A stretch of DNA of 49,168 nucleotides from Thermotogae bacterium (GCA_013154295.1 JAADCS010000154.1:1-49168); one strand, 5' to 3'; positions 7,296 to 16,092 are shown, counted from the stretch's first letter. Notes: generated by a model not told the origin, from the letters alone. Translations and numbers: made by a program.

Positions 7296-8717
7296 CTACC
7301 AGTTTATGGGACTACCCGTGGGGTACTCAACTTCTATCTGGCGCCTTAGGGTGAAGCTGGAGCCACTTTTAAGATGTACCTTCCACATGAGTAAGCCATC
7401 TCCCATATCTTTTTGGAATTTAGGCTTGAACTTTACGGATAGGATACGCACGTTCGTGCCGGCAAAGGGTTTGCGAGCATAGACTACAACGTCTAAATCT
7501 ATATCCGAAACGTTTTTGACTCTTATCTCTTCTTCTCTAAATTCAACTGTATAGAGTTTTTTGCCCTTCCCCCTCCTCTTCTTGCTCTGCTTTATCAGTA
7601 CTACCTCTCCTTTGATGAAGGGATAATAACCCACGAAGAGGGTGTCGGGGGTGTTCCGTTCGGCTCCATCGTAAAAATAGTTAGACATAAGCTGGGAAGC
7701 TACGTAAACTGCCATCTTCCCTTTGGGTAGATCCACATCGGGTTTTATAACAGCTTTCATATATCCCCTTGGGGCGATCTCCGGATAGGCGAAGAACAAA
7801 AACTCAGCATCGTACTCTTTTTTGAAAAGTGGGATGCGGGTGCTACCTATATGAGGTATCTCAATCGGACCTCTGTATTCGTAACGAGTGGATATGAAGG
7901 TCGAGCTTATCTTCGGTTGTGGAGGGGGAGGTTCAGCTTCGGCTAACACAACCTCACTTTCCATCTTCATTCCCATGGCTCTAACGGACGCACTCCTAAG
8001 TATCCACCTACGGTGTTTGGGTGGTGAATAGATAGGAGGGGGGAGGGTGGTTATCACGACCTTTTCGGTTTTGATGGGGAGACCACTGAAGGTTTCTAGT
8101 TCTATATCGGCCTCCAAGGTCACCTTCCCTTTGGTAGGATCAGCGCGGAGTACATAGCGGGGAAGCCAGCGACTCTTTACGGTGTAGCTAACGAAGATTT
8201 TCCCGCCTTTGAAGTTCCTCAGTTTAACCTCCAAGATGAGCTGGCGCACCTTTAGCTTCTGAAGACGAACCTTTAGATTTTGTTTTACCTTATTCAAACT
8301 GTCCTTGATTGGACCGATGCTGTCCATTTCCAACAAGTTCGTTTGGAGGCGATTGCTCATGGCCAATAGGGTTTTTGGAGGAAGTTGAGTTTCCTTTTTG
8401 ATATAAGATTCTATGAGATCGTTCTCGTACTTGAGACTGCGATAACGGGATTCCAGAGAGGAGAGTTTGCGCTCAACGTTTTTATATTCGGTTTGGAGTC
8501 TTTTGTACTCCTTCGGATTAGCCGGTATAAAGGTGTCCTTTACTGTATGGGAAAGCACCACACCGGAGGATACCCATATCCGTAAGTTGGAAACCTTCAA
8601 CGGCAAGCTTAGTAACCTCACGCGATCCGTTCGTTTCACGCGCGCACTACGGAATACCTCTGCCTCTCCCATGTAGTATACCACAGAATCCGTTACCAGA
8701 GGGATAAAGCCTATCAT
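7296..8717 (-). CDS. DUF4139 domain protein (MuiA-like)
   Basis: 473 aa. The N-terminal ~90 residues form a DUF4140-like strand region, followed by a coiled coil (residues ~95-170, [20 protein letters not shown]). The C-terminal DUF4139 part opens [20 protein letters not shown] and contains [22 protein letters not shown], the hallmark 'W-x-P-x-Y ... T-G-x-x ... L-x-L-x-T' pattern. Family members include mucoidy-inhibitor MuiA-like proteins; biochemical role is unknown. No obvious signal peptide. It starts 3 nt after the truncated transposase gene and probably shares its transcript. Confidence 0.75.
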   Translation of the reverse strand: MIGFIPLVTDSVVYYMGEAEVFRSARVKRTDRVRLLSLPLKVSNLRIWVSSGVVLSHTVKDTFIPANPKEYKRLQTEYKNVERKLSSLESRYRSLKYENDLIESYIKKETQLPPKTLLAMSNRLQTNLLEMDSIGPIKDSLNKVKQNLKVRLQKLKVRQLILEVKLRNFKGGKIFVSYTVKSRWLPRYVLRADPTKGKVTLEADIELETFSGLPIKTEKVVITTLPPPIYSPPKHRRWILRSASVRAMGMKMESEVVLAEAEPPPPQPKISSTFISTRYEYRGPIEIPHIGSTRIPLFKKEYDAEFLFFAYPEIAPRGYMKAVIKPDVDLPKGKMAVYVASQLMSNYFYDGAERNTPDTLFVGYYPFIKGEVVLIKQSKKRRGKGKKLYTVEFREEEIRVKNVSDIDLDVVVYARKPFAGTNVRILSVKFKPKFQKDMGDGLLMWKVHLKSGSSFTLRRQIEVEYPTGSPINW

Positions 8718-8720
8718 CTT

Positions 8721-9170
8721 TTAAACCTTCTCTATCTCCTTCACCATAGGGCGTTTGATATTGGGCTTTATGGTTATCTTGAGGGATACGAACTTCTCTT
8801 TATCGGGTTTAAAGCGCTTGAGCATCCGGATGCCGCTTTTATCATAAACGATATATGTGCGCTTTCGTTCATATACGTTCATGCGATTCTTTACGGTAAG
8901 TCTCCTTTCGCTCTCTTTCAACTTAGCTATGCGTTGTTGTAGAGTTATAAAGTGCGGAACGTTTTCTTTCGGAAGAAGGCCACTGAGGATGTTACATAAC
9001 GAACGGTAGCTTACCTGGAGGATTTCCTTTAAAACGGCGGCGAACTCTATGAGACCCTTGCTATATTTGAAGGGTCTCCCGTCTTTAAAATTGTTCATGA
9101 CCTCCAGTTCGGCTAACCATCCGTCTATCAGTGCCTTTGCAACATGCAACTCTACTTCCACAAACCTCAT
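8721..9170 (-). CDS. truncated IS5/ISH-type transposase (N-terminal part only)
   Basis: 149 aa. Residues ~30-80 (GRPFKYSKGLIEFAAVLKEI, then LQVSYRSLCNILSGLL and VPHFITLQQRI) match the N-terminal helical domain of IS5/ISH DDE transposases, where GRPxKY, LPxRQ and VPDYTTLSRR occur at the same spacing. Residues ~107-117 (IVYDKSGIRML) align with the strand holding the first catalytic Asp (VVDSTGLKV). The remaining DDE domain is missing and the protein ends in a basic tail. No inverted repeats were seen. The frame is intact and has a TAAAAT box before the ATG, so the remnant may be expressed or co-opted. Confidence 0.62.
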   Translation of the reverse strand: MRFVEVELHVAKALIDGWLAELEVMNNFKDGRPFKYSKGLIEFAAVLKEILQVSYRSLCNILSGLLPKENVPHFITLQQRIAKLKESERRLTVKNRMNVYERKRTYIVYDKSGIRMLKRFKPDKEKFVSLKITIKPNIKRPMVKEIEKV

Positions 9171-9178
9171 CGTGGGTT

Positions 9179-9184
9179 ATTTTA
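9179..9184 (-). promoter_or_regulatory. -10 box before the truncated transposase gene (leaderless)
   Basis: TAAAAT (in TATAAAAT), 8 nt before the ATG at 9170. Confidence 0.7.
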
Positions 9185-9216
9185 TAGGTGAATAGGACGT
9201 ACTATAAATGTGTGTT

Positions 9217-9618
9217 CTACACGCTGTTCTGATCTCTTATATGTTTTTTAAGATATGGCAGAAATGTCGGATGTATCTTTATCTTATTACGTGTTTGCGG
9301 ATCGTAGCCTACTTGCACGCTCCGTGCGCGGGCGCAGAGTATTCCCCGACTGTTAAAAACCTCATAACCCAAGGTGAAACTGGTTGTACCTATTCTTTCA
9401 ACCCACGCTACCACCTCCACCTCGTCTAAAAGGTACAGGGGATGAAGGTAGTCTATTTCCACACGTGCTATAACGAAGTGAAAGTTTCCGTATTTCTCGT
9501 AAAATTCCCTGAACATTTCAACACGGGCATGCTCGATGTAAGACAGATAGACGGCGTTGTTTACATGCCCTAGGGTATCCACGTCCCTGTACATGACTAC
9601 CAATTTCGTTCTAACCAT
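9217..9618 (-). CDS. hotdog-fold acyl-CoA thioesterase (4HBT family)
   Basis: 133 aa from the ATG at 9618. The frame is open farther upstream but that stretch is antisense to the glycosyltransferase end and not family-like. The 4HBT signature is YRDVDTLGHVNNAVYLSYIEHARVE, where the Asp and the HVNN segment form the active site, followed by IDYLHPLYLLDEVEVVAWVERIG. It hydrolyses acyl-CoA thioesters in the cytoplasm; chain preference is unknown. Its start lies 2 nt after the stop of the GT4 gene, so it is the last gene of that operon. A related paralogue lies at 11053-11439. Confidence 0.88.
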   Translation of the reverse strand: MVRTKLVVMYRDVDTLGHVNNAVYLSYIEHARVEMFREFYEKYGNFHFVIARVEIDYLHPLYLLDEVEVVAWVERIGTTSFTLGYEVFNSRGILCARARSVQVGYDPQTRNKIKIHPTFLPYLKKHIRDQNSV

Positions 9619-9620
9619 GG

Positions 9621-10631
9621 TTAAGAGGGCATCAGCGCTTGGGCGATGGTAGTTACCCTGTGATCCCACGTTGGGAACCTTTCGGCAGATACACGGGCAG
9701 CGTTTCCTACAGTTTCGCGAAGCAAGGGATCGGTGGCGAGTCGTACGGTGTAACGGGCAAACTCTTCCACGTTGAAGTTCTCGGCCACAAAGCCATTCCA
9801 ACCACTACGTATTATCTCATCCGTGGAGTGGGCCTTGAAGGCGACCACCGGCACTCCCATGGCCAGAGATTCAACGACGACGGCTGTTTTGTTGCCGTAA
9901 AGGTACGGTGCGAGAACGAAATCCACCGCGGAGTAGAATAGGTTCATCTTTTCGTAGGGTAGCGGAGGAACGACAAAGACCGTATCCGGGGACTCCCTTC
10001 TTAAACGTTCAATTTCCTTGAGGAGAGGACCCTCACCTATGACAGCCAAGCGATAGGTTCCCCGTGCCAACTCGAGTATCTTACCCAAAAGGTGAGCACC
10101 TTTGAGTTTGTTCAAAGAGCCAGCAAATCCCCCGATAGGACCGTTAGGAGGTAAACCTAGAAGTTCGCGGGCCTTTAGTTGGGGTATTCTACTCCATGGA
10201 GGACGCGGTACCGGAAGGAGGATGTAAGGTTGGGAATACATTTGGGCCAATTTCTCACCCCGTGAACCATCGTCGGTTATGAGGAAAAGGTCGGCTCCTC
10301 CCCTAAAAGCACCGTCTAAATGTCTATACCTCCACCAGTGGAGAGGCCAGAAAACACGACGCAGAGGGAATCTTTCAAACACACCGTATATGGCTACTAC
10401 GAACCGTTTGGCTCCACATCGTTGTGCCAACTTACGGCTATGGCCGTAAACACGCTCCGACTGTGCAAACACCACATCGCACCTACGCGGAGGATGATCA
10501 CCGGCGTTCAAAACGTTTATGTCGTACAGACTTTCCAACTTTTTACGTAGAAACTTTACCTCTGGGAACCTTTTTACTTCCCCCTCCCATTCCTCGGCCC
10601 AGGGGGTCACTACCACCAGGCGAAACTTCAT
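9621..10631 (-). CDS. GT4-family glycosyltransferase
   Basis: 336 aa from the ATG at 10631, which overlaps the preceding stop as ATGA. N-terminal MKFRLVVVTPWAEEWEGE is a Rossmann-like donor half. The C-terminal GT4 half shows GPIGGFAGSLNKLKGAHLL, LAVIGEGPLLKEIERL and the donor-binding stretch VVVESLAMGVPVVAFKAHSTDEII with the E-x7-E spacing. No membrane helix. It probably transfers a nucleotide-activated sugar to a surface glycan or lipid carrier. The adjacent genes do not define the substrate. Confidence 0.88.
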   Translation of the reverse strand: MKFRLVVVTPWAEEWEGEVKRFPEVKFLRKKLESLYDINVLNAGDHPPRRCDVVFAQSERVYGHSRKLAQRCGAKRFVVAIYGVFERFPLRRVFWPLHWWRYRHLDGAFRGGADLFLITDDGSRGEKLAQMYSQPYILLPVPRPPWSRIPQLKARELLGLPPNGPIGGFAGSLNKLKGAHLLGKILELARGTYRLAVIGEGPLLKEIERLRRESPDTVFVVPPLPYEKMNLFYSAVDFVLAPYLYGNKTAVVVESLAMGVPVVAFKAHSTDEIIRSGWNGFVAENFNVEEFARYTVRLATDPLLRETVGNAARVSAERFPTWDHRVTTIAQALMPS

Positions 10632-11017
10632 TGCTGCAGCGAGAACAGTATAGCTACCAGGGCTCCAACTACGGCCAAACCACATCCGGCGGTGGCGGCC
10701 AGAGTTTCACCTATACGTTTTTTGACGTTGTCCTTACCGGTGAGTTTTTTCATAACCAAAGATTCAAAGTAGTCAGGAGTATCCTTAGGTAGTTTGATAG
10801 CCACAGGAGTTCTGTACCATACCCTATATCCTGAAGGGGTTGTAACATACCATCTCCGGTGATACATCAAGTAAATTCCGGTTGAATCTTGATATATTTT
10901 TACATCAAAATAATCCCCCTTACTTTCCTTATATATCTTTTTAGCCAGCCTCTCTGCAAGATTGTCCCAGTACGTACTATCGTGCGCCATCGTCGTTAAA
11001 GAGAATAGAACCAGCAT
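10628..11017 (-). CDS. hypothetical protein with N- and C-terminal hydrophobic segments
   Basis: 129 aa, not recognised. A short hydrophobic N-terminus (MLVLFSLTTMA) may be a signal peptide. The middle is charged and aromatic (GIYLMYHRRWYV, YRVWYRTPVAIKL). The C-terminus is a Gly/Ala-rich helix (TAGCGLAVVGALVAILFSL) that looks like a membrane anchor. First gene of a three-gene operon with the GT4 enzyme and thioesterase. TATAAT lies 12 nt before the ATG. Confidence 0.65.
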   Translation of the reverse strand: MLVLFSLTTMAHDSTYWDNLAERLAKKIYKESKGDYFDVKIYQDSTGIYLMYHRRWYVTTPSGYRVWYRTPVAIKLPKDTPDYFESLVMKKLTGKDNVKKRIGETLAATAGCGLAVVGALVAILFSLQQ

Positions 11018-11029
11018 GACCGAGAACGT

Positions 11030-11035
11030 ATTATA
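11030..11035 (-). promoter_or_regulatory. -10 box for the 11017-9217 operon
   Basis: TATAAT, 12 nt before the ATG at 11017, giving an expected leader of only about 5 nt. Confidence 0.7.
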
Positions 11036-11052
11036 CCCCTGACGGATGCGAA

Positions 11053-11439
11053 TCAGGGGCCTTTAAAAAGCTCCTTCGCAAAACTGGGAGGTCTTATAGG
11101 GCGTAGGTTCTTATCCGTGAAGGCATGGACAGTCTGCCCTTCAGCGATCTTCTCTCCCTCCCTCCAAACTGTATAGAAGACAAAGAGACGGGCACCTTTG
11201 AGACTTGGGACCACATCTATTTCGAGTATGTCCTCGAAGAAGGCAGGTCTTAAGAAACGAACCTTCAATTCCAAAAGAGGCATCAAGATACCTTCCTTCT
11301 CCATACGGGAGTAGGGGTAACCCGCCTTCTCTAGGTAAGATACTCTGGCCTCCTCAAAATAAACCGCATACATGCTATGATGCACTACCCCCATCTGATC
11401 TGTCTCGGCGTACCTAACTTTCAGTCTGTGTTTGAACAT
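11053..11439 (-). CDS. YbgC-like acyl-CoA thioesterase
   Basis: 128 aa, 4HBT hotdog fold. Active-site region VRYAETDQMGVVHHSMYAVYFEEARV carries the D-Q-M-G-V-V-H-H pattern typical of YbgC/FadM enzymes, followed by LELKVRFLRPAFFEDILEIDV. It overlaps the bactofilin gene by 26 nt and closes the CvpA-like/bactofilin operon. YbgC proteins are often linked to envelope genes such as tol-pal, but tol-pal is not in this window. Substrate unknown. Confidence 0.9.
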   Translation of the reverse strand: MFKHRLKVRYAETDQMGVVHHSMYAVYFEEARVSYLEKAGYPYSRMEKEGILMPLLELKVRFLRPAFFEDILEIDVVPSLKGARLFVFYTVWREGEKIAEGQTVHAFTDKNLRPIRPPSFAKELFKGP

Positions 11440-11809
11440 TTTCCTTTACCTCTACGGCGTTTATAACTTTACCCTGAAGAACGGCTCCCTCCTCAACCAC
11501 CAGTACTTTATAACGTATTTCACCTTCAAAATGAGCGGTGCCTTTGAACTCCGCCCTTTCCACCACTAGAATTTGGGTTTTTATACGACCAGAACATACC
11601 AAAGAGAGGGCCTCCACGCTCTCGGAAAACACTCTCCCTGTCTCTCCTACGGTCAGCTCTCCCTCCACCTTTAGGTTCCCTTTAATTTCTCCCATTATAG
11701 TAGCACTTCCCTTTACCTCCACGTCCCCAACTATCTTGCTGTTTTCGCCTAAAAGTAGCTCCATAGGTCCCAGATCCGGTACCGCAAGTTTTTTCTTTTT
11801 ACCAAACAT
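11414..11809 (-). CDS. bactofilin
   Basis: 131 aa. It contains the right-handed beta-helix core of bactofilins: LGENSKIVGDVEVKGSATIM, GEIKGNLKVEGELTVGETGRV, then further turns ending EGAVLQGKVINAVEV. The N-terminus is short and basic (MFGKKKKLAVPD) and the C-terminus short and polar. Bactofilins form nucleotide-independent filaments that organise cell-wall synthesis or polar structures. It lies 2 nt after the CvpA-like membrane protein, which could be its membrane partner (inference). Confidence 0.93.
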   Translation of the reverse strand: MFGKKKKLAVPDLGPMELLLGENSKIVGDVEVKGSATIMGEIKGNLKVEGELTVGETGRVFSESVEALSLVCSGRIKTQILVVERAEFKGTAHFEGEIRYKVLVVEEGAVLQGKVINAVEVKENVQTQTES

Positions 11810-11811
11810 GT

Positions 11812-12282
11812 TTAGAACAGTCCCTTTCCTCCTAAAGCCGTTATCAGACTGCCAGCAATGGCGGAGAGTTTGGAAAGTAGGAGGGTGCCTTTAACGGCCG
11901 GATTGAGTGAAGGGACACCGGATGCCGCGTATCCCAAAACGCCTGCATATAGAGAAGATTCTATCAAAGCGAATATACCTCCAACTATTCCATCAAGGCC
12001 TCCGGAGAGTGAGAAGTTTAATTTAAGAGCAGATGCTATGAACTGCACTCCTTGGTGTATTAGAAGGAAGACGATCAGGAAAGCTATGATCAACCTGACG
12101 TTTCCATCCGCGAGGAAGGTTAGGCCTCCCGCTAAAGTTGGTGCCAGGGTGATGCCTCCGAATATGGCAAGTAGGAGAGCTACCAGCTTCCAAAATTCGG
12201 TCCCGGCCTTTGACCGCTTTAGGCCGTGGTATACCGAAAATACTACAAAAAGCAAAACCGCACCATCAATAAGCCACGTCAT
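11812..12282 (-). CDS. CvpA-like multi-pass membrane protein
   Basis: 156 aa from the ATG at 12282, about four membrane helices (MTWLIDGAVLLFVVFSVYHG, WKLVALLLAIFGGITLAP, LIIAFLIVFLLIHQGVQFIA and a final Gly/Ala-rich segment). The pattern 'DG-x-GG-hydrophobic' between helices (GLDGIVGGIFALIESSL) is like CvpA/colicin V production proteins. Ten codons upstream are open, but TAAAAT 7 nt before 12282 supports this start. CvpA acts in envelope homeostasis; here the link to bactofilin is contextual. Confidence 0.75.
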   Translation of the reverse strand: MTWLIDGAVLLFVVFSVYHGLKRSKAGTEFWKLVALLLAIFGGITLAPTLAGGLTFLADGNVRLIIAFLIVFLLIHQGVQFIASALKLNFSLSGGLDGIVGGIFALIESSLYAGVLGYAASGVPSLNPAVKGTLLLSKLSAIAGSLITALGGKGLF

Positions 12283-12289
12283 AGAAAAC

Positions 12290-12295
12290 ATTTTA
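12290..12295 (-). promoter_or_regulatory. -10 box for the CvpA-like/bactofilin operon (leaderless)
   Basis: TAAAAT (in TATAAAAT), 7 nt before the ATG at 12282; it decides this start over an upstream in-frame ATG. Confidence 0.7.
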
Positions 12296-12905
12296 TAGTG
12301 GTAGGGTGGCACACGAAAGTCGTATCCTTTGGAAACTATTTGCGTGCATAAAAAGAATTATGATAAATTATATGCTAAATTTATTAACAATTGGAAAATT
12401 CCGCACTATTGTCATCAATATGCATAGTTCTAATTTACCATATAAACTATTGAACGCAAATACTAAAAAAGTCTTACTAAAAACAAAGTACATCTTACTC
12501 TATGCCCATCGCAGCAAATATTACAGTTAGAATTTCCACAATTATTCGGGGTCACTAAGTCTTAAGAGATGTTGTTGATGGTTTCACTTGGAGGCTATTT
12601 GGCCTCACAGTGATACCAGTTCATGTACGGCCATTTTTTCGTTTCTCCAAGAAGCGAAGCAATAGGGTGCTCTTCCCTACATGATGAAAAAGTTCTACCC
12701 TTTCCGTACTACCCGATGGAAGTATTAATTGCCAGACAAACGTGACCCTTATGGAGAAAAAAGAGTATTATTGATATTTTTCATCAAAGTCTCCAACTTT
12801 CTGAATCACAGGCGATTAGCTTCGGTAAATAGGTGCCTTCTACGGAAACGAAAACATTTTTGCTTACCTCAAGGAGACTAAAAGAGTATAATATTTTACG
12901 CACGA
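12296..12905. other. gene-poor stretch, AT-rich left half
   Basis: About 610 nt without a credible gene. Positions ~12330-12540 are much richer in A/T than the rest of the window (runs such as TAAATTATATGCTAAATTTA), suggesting foreign or decayed sequence. The 44-bp palindromic repeat lies at 12578-12621. A 64-codon minus-strand frame at 12784-12978 overlaps the GH99-like gene and is not family-like. Nothing else was recognised. Confidence 0.6.
12578..12621. repeat. 44-bp imperfect palindromic repeat, copy 1
   Basis: Identical over 44 bp to 17200-17243 in the same orientation. The core is a 38-bp dyad: arms GGTTTCACTTGGAGGC and GCCTCACAGTGATACC around loop TATTTG, with 13 of 16 positions complementary. 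On the minus strand the inner 36 nt start GTATCACTG and end GTGAAAC, which resembles a CRISPR repeat, but it occurs singly. Confidence 0.9.
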
Positions 12906-14285
12906 TCAAGGGGAAAACCTCTTGAGAATCCAACGTAAGATAGATGGAAGATAGGGTTGCTCCCTTATACCTTTCCAAAGATATACGATCCTTCCCTTAC
13001 CGAAACGTTTTATTCCCACTACCGTTCCTTCTCTACGATCGTCACGTACCAGATAGAACAGTGTCTCATCTGGATTTTCCAGAGTTCTCAAGCGTTTATC
13101 TCCTACCACAAAGAAGCGGAAGCGGCCCAGTGGTCCTTCAATCATCACCTTCTCTCCCACGGATAGATCTCTGCCGAAACCTATCCTTATGTTGAAGGAC
13201 CCTATAGCTAACTTTTTATCTCCTGAAACGCTTTTGTAAAGAGGATAAGGCCCACCCGCTAAGATCATAGTTCCCCCCGTTCGTACGTATTCCACCAAGA
13301 TGGGAATGAGGTGAGATTGGTAAAGCTCTCCCATGTCGTGTATGAGAATATCACACTTTTTTACATTTTTTGGAGGATGGATTTTGAGTAAGAGGGGTAT
13401 GGGGCTACCTCCCTTAGAAGAATTTCCGGATATATAACACACCTGTCCCTTGAAAGATAGTCTAACGGCTCTAAAATGGAAATGGTGTGATTTGTAATTT
13501 TCCTTAAAGATATAGGCCATGTTTCGCGTAATATCAAGGTAAAGGTTACCGTATCCTTTTGCTGGTTCTATCTGTGTTCCTTCCTCCCATTCGTTAAAGG
13601 AAGTCACAAGAATCACATCCGCACCTGACCCTATAGCTCTCCTCCACTGCCATCTGTAGAACTCACCATTCTTTCTTGAAATCCTGAGTGAGCTTTTACG
13701 CATTTTGAAACCGGGTGAAACCGGAACGGCGCACAATCCTCCGAACGCATGGGTGTAGTCACACCTCTCTTTAAGCGTTTTCACATCGTTTTTGAAGTCC
13801 ACGTAAGAGTGCATGCTACCTGATGTAAAACCGTTGAGAGCGTTGAAGCCATGGAGGAAGAAGATGACGCTGTCGGACAACTTTCTTATGCTCCTCCTTT
13901 GAGATAGGGAGAGTTTGTCGGAGACGCGGGCGTATACGAAGATCACCACTCTCCTATCAATACGTAGAAGGTTCTTACGATCCTTCATCTTTAGGAGTTT
14001 TTTCGCTACCCACGAGGGATCTTGATCCTCTACATAGACGGTGTATTTTAGGCCACACTTTTCCAAAATCTCGCTGACCCTTTTAAACCTTTCCCATCCT
14101 CCGAATACTTCATCTTTCCACAGCGAGATCACAAAACCGTCTATCCCGCTCCCCTTGGCCATTTCACAGTGCCGTCGTACCACAGCCATGTCCAAAGAAG
14201 AGTACTCACCTAGCGAAGGTGTATCTAAAGCCACTCTCCATCGTCCGTCCGTTTTAAACCAGATATAATAGAAGGCCAGAACCAA
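12906..14285 (-). CDS. GH99-like glycoside hydrolase with a C-terminal amidotransferase-like domain
   Basis: 459 aa. The N-terminal ~275 residues resemble GH99/endomannosidase-type barrels: GEYSSLDMAVVRRHCEMAKG, GIDGFVISLW, and VTSFNEWEEGTQIEPAKGYG, whose E-W-E-E pair matches the catalytic ExxE region. The C-terminal ~180 residues (CDILIHDMGELYQSHLIPIL, GGTMILAGGPYPLY, GKGRIVYLWKG) look like the non-catalytic class I amidotransferase-like domain found in some glycosidases. No signal peptide, so probably cytoplasmic. The start is TTG with TAGAAT 6 nt upstream, divergent from the 14338 gene. Target glycan unknown (alpha-mannoside by family analogy). Confidence 0.72.
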   Translation of the reverse strand: MVLAFYYIWFKTDGRWRVALDTPSLGEYSSLDMAVVRRHCEMAKGSGIDGFVISLWKDEVFGGWERFKRVSEILEKCGLKYTVYVEDQDPSWVAKKLLKMKDRKNLLRIDRRVVIFVYARVSDKLSLSQRRSIRKLSDSVIFFLHGFNALNGFTSGSMHSYVDFKNDVKTLKERCDYTHAFGGLCAVPVSPGFKMRKSSLRISRKNGEFYRWQWRRAIGSGADVILVTSFNEWEEGTQIEPAKGYGNLYLDITRNMAYIFKENYKSHHFHFRAVRLSFKGQVCYISGNSSKGGSPIPLLLKIHPPKNVKKCDILIHDMGELYQSHLIPILVEYVRTGGTMILAGGPYPLYKSVSGDKKLAIGSFNIRIGFGRDLSVGEKVMIEGPLGRFRFFVVGDKRLRTLENPDETLFYLVRDDRREGTVVGIKRFGKGRIVYLWKGIREQPYLPSILRWILKRFSP

Positions 14286-14291
14286 TGCCGC

Positions 14292-14297
14292 ATTCTA
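14292..14297 (-). promoter_or_regulatory. -10 box before the GH99-like gene (leaderless)
   Basis: TAGAAT on the minus strand, 6 nt before the TTG at 14285. With the plus-strand TAGAAT at 14326 it forms a compact divergent promoter. Confidence 0.65.
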
Positions 14298-14325
14298 AAG
14301 GTGTAACTGAAAGATGCGATCACCT

Positions 14326-14331
14326 TAGAAT
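14326..14331 (+). promoter_or_regulatory. -10 box before the phospholipase D-like gene (leaderless)
   Basis: TAGAAT, 6 nt before the GTG at 14338. Confidence 0.65.
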
Positions 14332-14337
14332 ATCCGT

Positions 14338-16092
14338 GTGCTTTTCTTACTGATCGGTTTGAGCATAAAGGATCTGCAATACACTACGGATCCTTCCGGT
14401 GACTCTCCCTACCTGGGAAGCAGTGTGAGTGTAACGGGGATAGTCACGGCCGTTTTACCAGATCTAAGGGGATTTTACATCCAGGATAGCGCTGGAGCCT
14501 GGTCGGGTATTTTCGTCTATGCAGGGGTGTCCATGCCCTCCGTTTCGGTTGGAGATAGCGTTTTAGTTTCCGGTGTAATTCAAGAGTACCATGGAAACAC
14601 AGAGATAGTTCTATCCTCCGTGAGTGTGTTGGGAAGTTCTACCCCATTTCCATCCCTGCGAGTTTTGATTCCAGAGGTAGCCGAGAGCCTTGAGGGAGTG
14701 CTTATAAAGGTAGACGGATGGGTGAAAGATGCTTGGATTAACAGGCGAGGCGAGTACACTATAACCGATGGTACGAATGACCTTTTGGCTCTCAATAGGA
14801 ATGCTCTCCTCTACTTTCCCTTCGTGGGGGACAGTTTTGAGATAGTGGGTATTTTGGATCAGAGAGACGATAACTACCGTCTCATACCCCGTTGGGATGG
14901 GGATATAACCCCCTTAGCTTTACGTTTTTACACACCGTTTTTCAATAAAAGCACAGATACGACTCTTTCTCGTGTGGTAAAAAATTACGGCAACGACACC
15001 CTCCGCTTCGTGGTGGCCACCTTCATAGAGAAGGCACGCTACAGCGTTGATGTGGCCATTTACAATCTAACTTCCCAGACTATAACCGATGCTCTGATAG
15101 ATGCCCACGAAAGAGGTGTTAAGGTGCGGGTGATATATGAATCGGAGAACGATAACTCCTACATAGCCCAACTTCGCTCGGCTGGAATTCCTCTGCTGTC
15201 AGATGCTGTGCGGACCGACTACGGATATATGCATATGAAGGTGGTTATAGTAGATGCGCGGGATCCAACACCAGAAAATGACGTGGTACTGGTAGGATCG
15301 TACAACTTTACCGTCTATGCCGATACGCTCCAAATAAACAACCTCACAGCCATAAGAAGTTTCACTGTGGCCCAAAACTTTTTGGCGGAGTTCAACGAGA
15401 TGTGGGGAAGTTCAGGAGACACCCCTGACCCTTCCAACGCCCGCTTTGGGGTTGAGAAAACCCCTAACACCCAAACCTACTTTCCTGACGAGAGTATAGG
15501 GGTATGGTTTCCGCCCGCCGATACCGCCGAAGAAGCCTTTAGGCGCTTCATCCTGGCCACGTCAATCCAAATACACTTTGGCATAAATGTTTTCACCCAC
15601 GATGGAGTGAGGGACGCTTACCGAATACTTCACAACTCTGGCCGCCACATTTTTGGCCTCTTCGATTACTCCGACTGGAATAGCTCCTACTCCGAAAGTC
15701 AGACCATGCGTACATGGGGACCACCGACGGAGGTACATCCTTATCTTAGCGGATACACCTTTCACGACAAATTTGCCATAAGGGACCTCTCGGCCGTGGA
15801 ATTCGGTTCAGTCAACTGGACCTATAACGGTTTCACCCGGAGCGACGAGGTGATGGTTATAATAAACAGTCGCCACTTTGCAGATCAGTTCGTTCAATAT
15901 TTGGGTGCACGTTGGAGAGAAGCAACCGATTCAAGTTTGCCCCTGGGATTAGTGGAAATTCCTCGCAAAGTCCAAAGGTGCAACGATGGGGTCCTCTACA
16001 CAGCCTCCGGCAGAAAGGTGAACGATTTCAAAGCCAAAGGTATATATTTCATGAAATGTGGTCGAAAAATACAAAAAATCTTAAAAATGTGA
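14338..16092 (+). CDS. exported OB-fold/phospholipase D-like protein with type IX-like tail
   Basis: 584 aa. A short hydrophobic N-terminus (MLFLLIGLSI) may be a signal peptide. Residues ~30-190 are an OB-fold like the one in extracellular nuclease YhcR (VTGIVTAVLPDLRGFYIQDS). Residues ~215-545 carry two HKD-type PLD motifs: HMKVVIVDARD with GSYNFT, then HDKFAIRDL with GSVNWT. The last ~55 residues (DGVLYTASGRKV ... GIYFMKCGRKIQKILKM) match the sorting-tail pattern. Likely a secreted nuclease or phospholipase; nuclease is favoured by the OB-fold. The start GTG is fixed by the TAGAAT box. Its stop overlaps the nth start. Confidence 0.82.
   Translation: MLFLLIGLSIKDLQYTTDPSGDSPYLGSSVSVTGIVTAVLPDLRGFYIQDSAGAWSGIFVYAGVSMPSVSVGDSVLVSGVIQEYHGNTEIVLSSVSVLGSSTPFPSLRVLIPEVAESLEGVLIKVDGWVKDAWINRRGEYTITDGTNDLLALNRNALLYFPFVGDSFEIVGILDQRDDNYRLIPRWDGDITPLALRFYTPFFNKSTDTTLSRVVKNYGNDTLRFVVATFIEKARYSVDVAIYNLTSQTITDALIDAHERGVKVRVIYESENDNSYIAQLRSAGIPLLSDAVRTDYGYMHMKVVIVDARDPTPENDVVLVGSYNFTVYADTLQINNLTAIRSFTVAQNFLAEFNEMWGSSGDTPDPSNARFGVEKTPNTQTYFPDESIGVWFPPADTAEEAFRRFILATSIQIHFGINVFTHDGVRDAYRILHNSGRHIFGLFDYSDWNSSYSESQTMRTWGPPTEVHPYLSGYTFHDKFAIRDLSAVEFGSVNWTYNGFTRSDEVMVIINSRHFADQFVQYLGARWREATDSSLPLGLVEIPRKVQRCNDGVLYTASGRKVNDFKAKGIYFMKCGRKIQKILKM

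Noticed and set aside
9619-9801. N-terminal extension of the 9217 thioesterase
   Set aside because: The open frame upstream of 9618 overlaps the GT4 gene in another frame and encodes Arg/Cys-rich noise; the family N-terminus begins at the ATG at 9618.
12578-12621. CRISPR array
   Set aside because: Only single repeat units exist at 12578 and 17200, with no spacer-repeat periodicity around either and no cas genes in the window. Kept only as a CRISPR-like repeat observation.
12784-12978. 64-codon minus-strand ORF
   Set aside because: It overlaps the 3' end of the GH99-like gene in another frame, has no promoter box or Shine-Dalgarno site, and its translation looks random.
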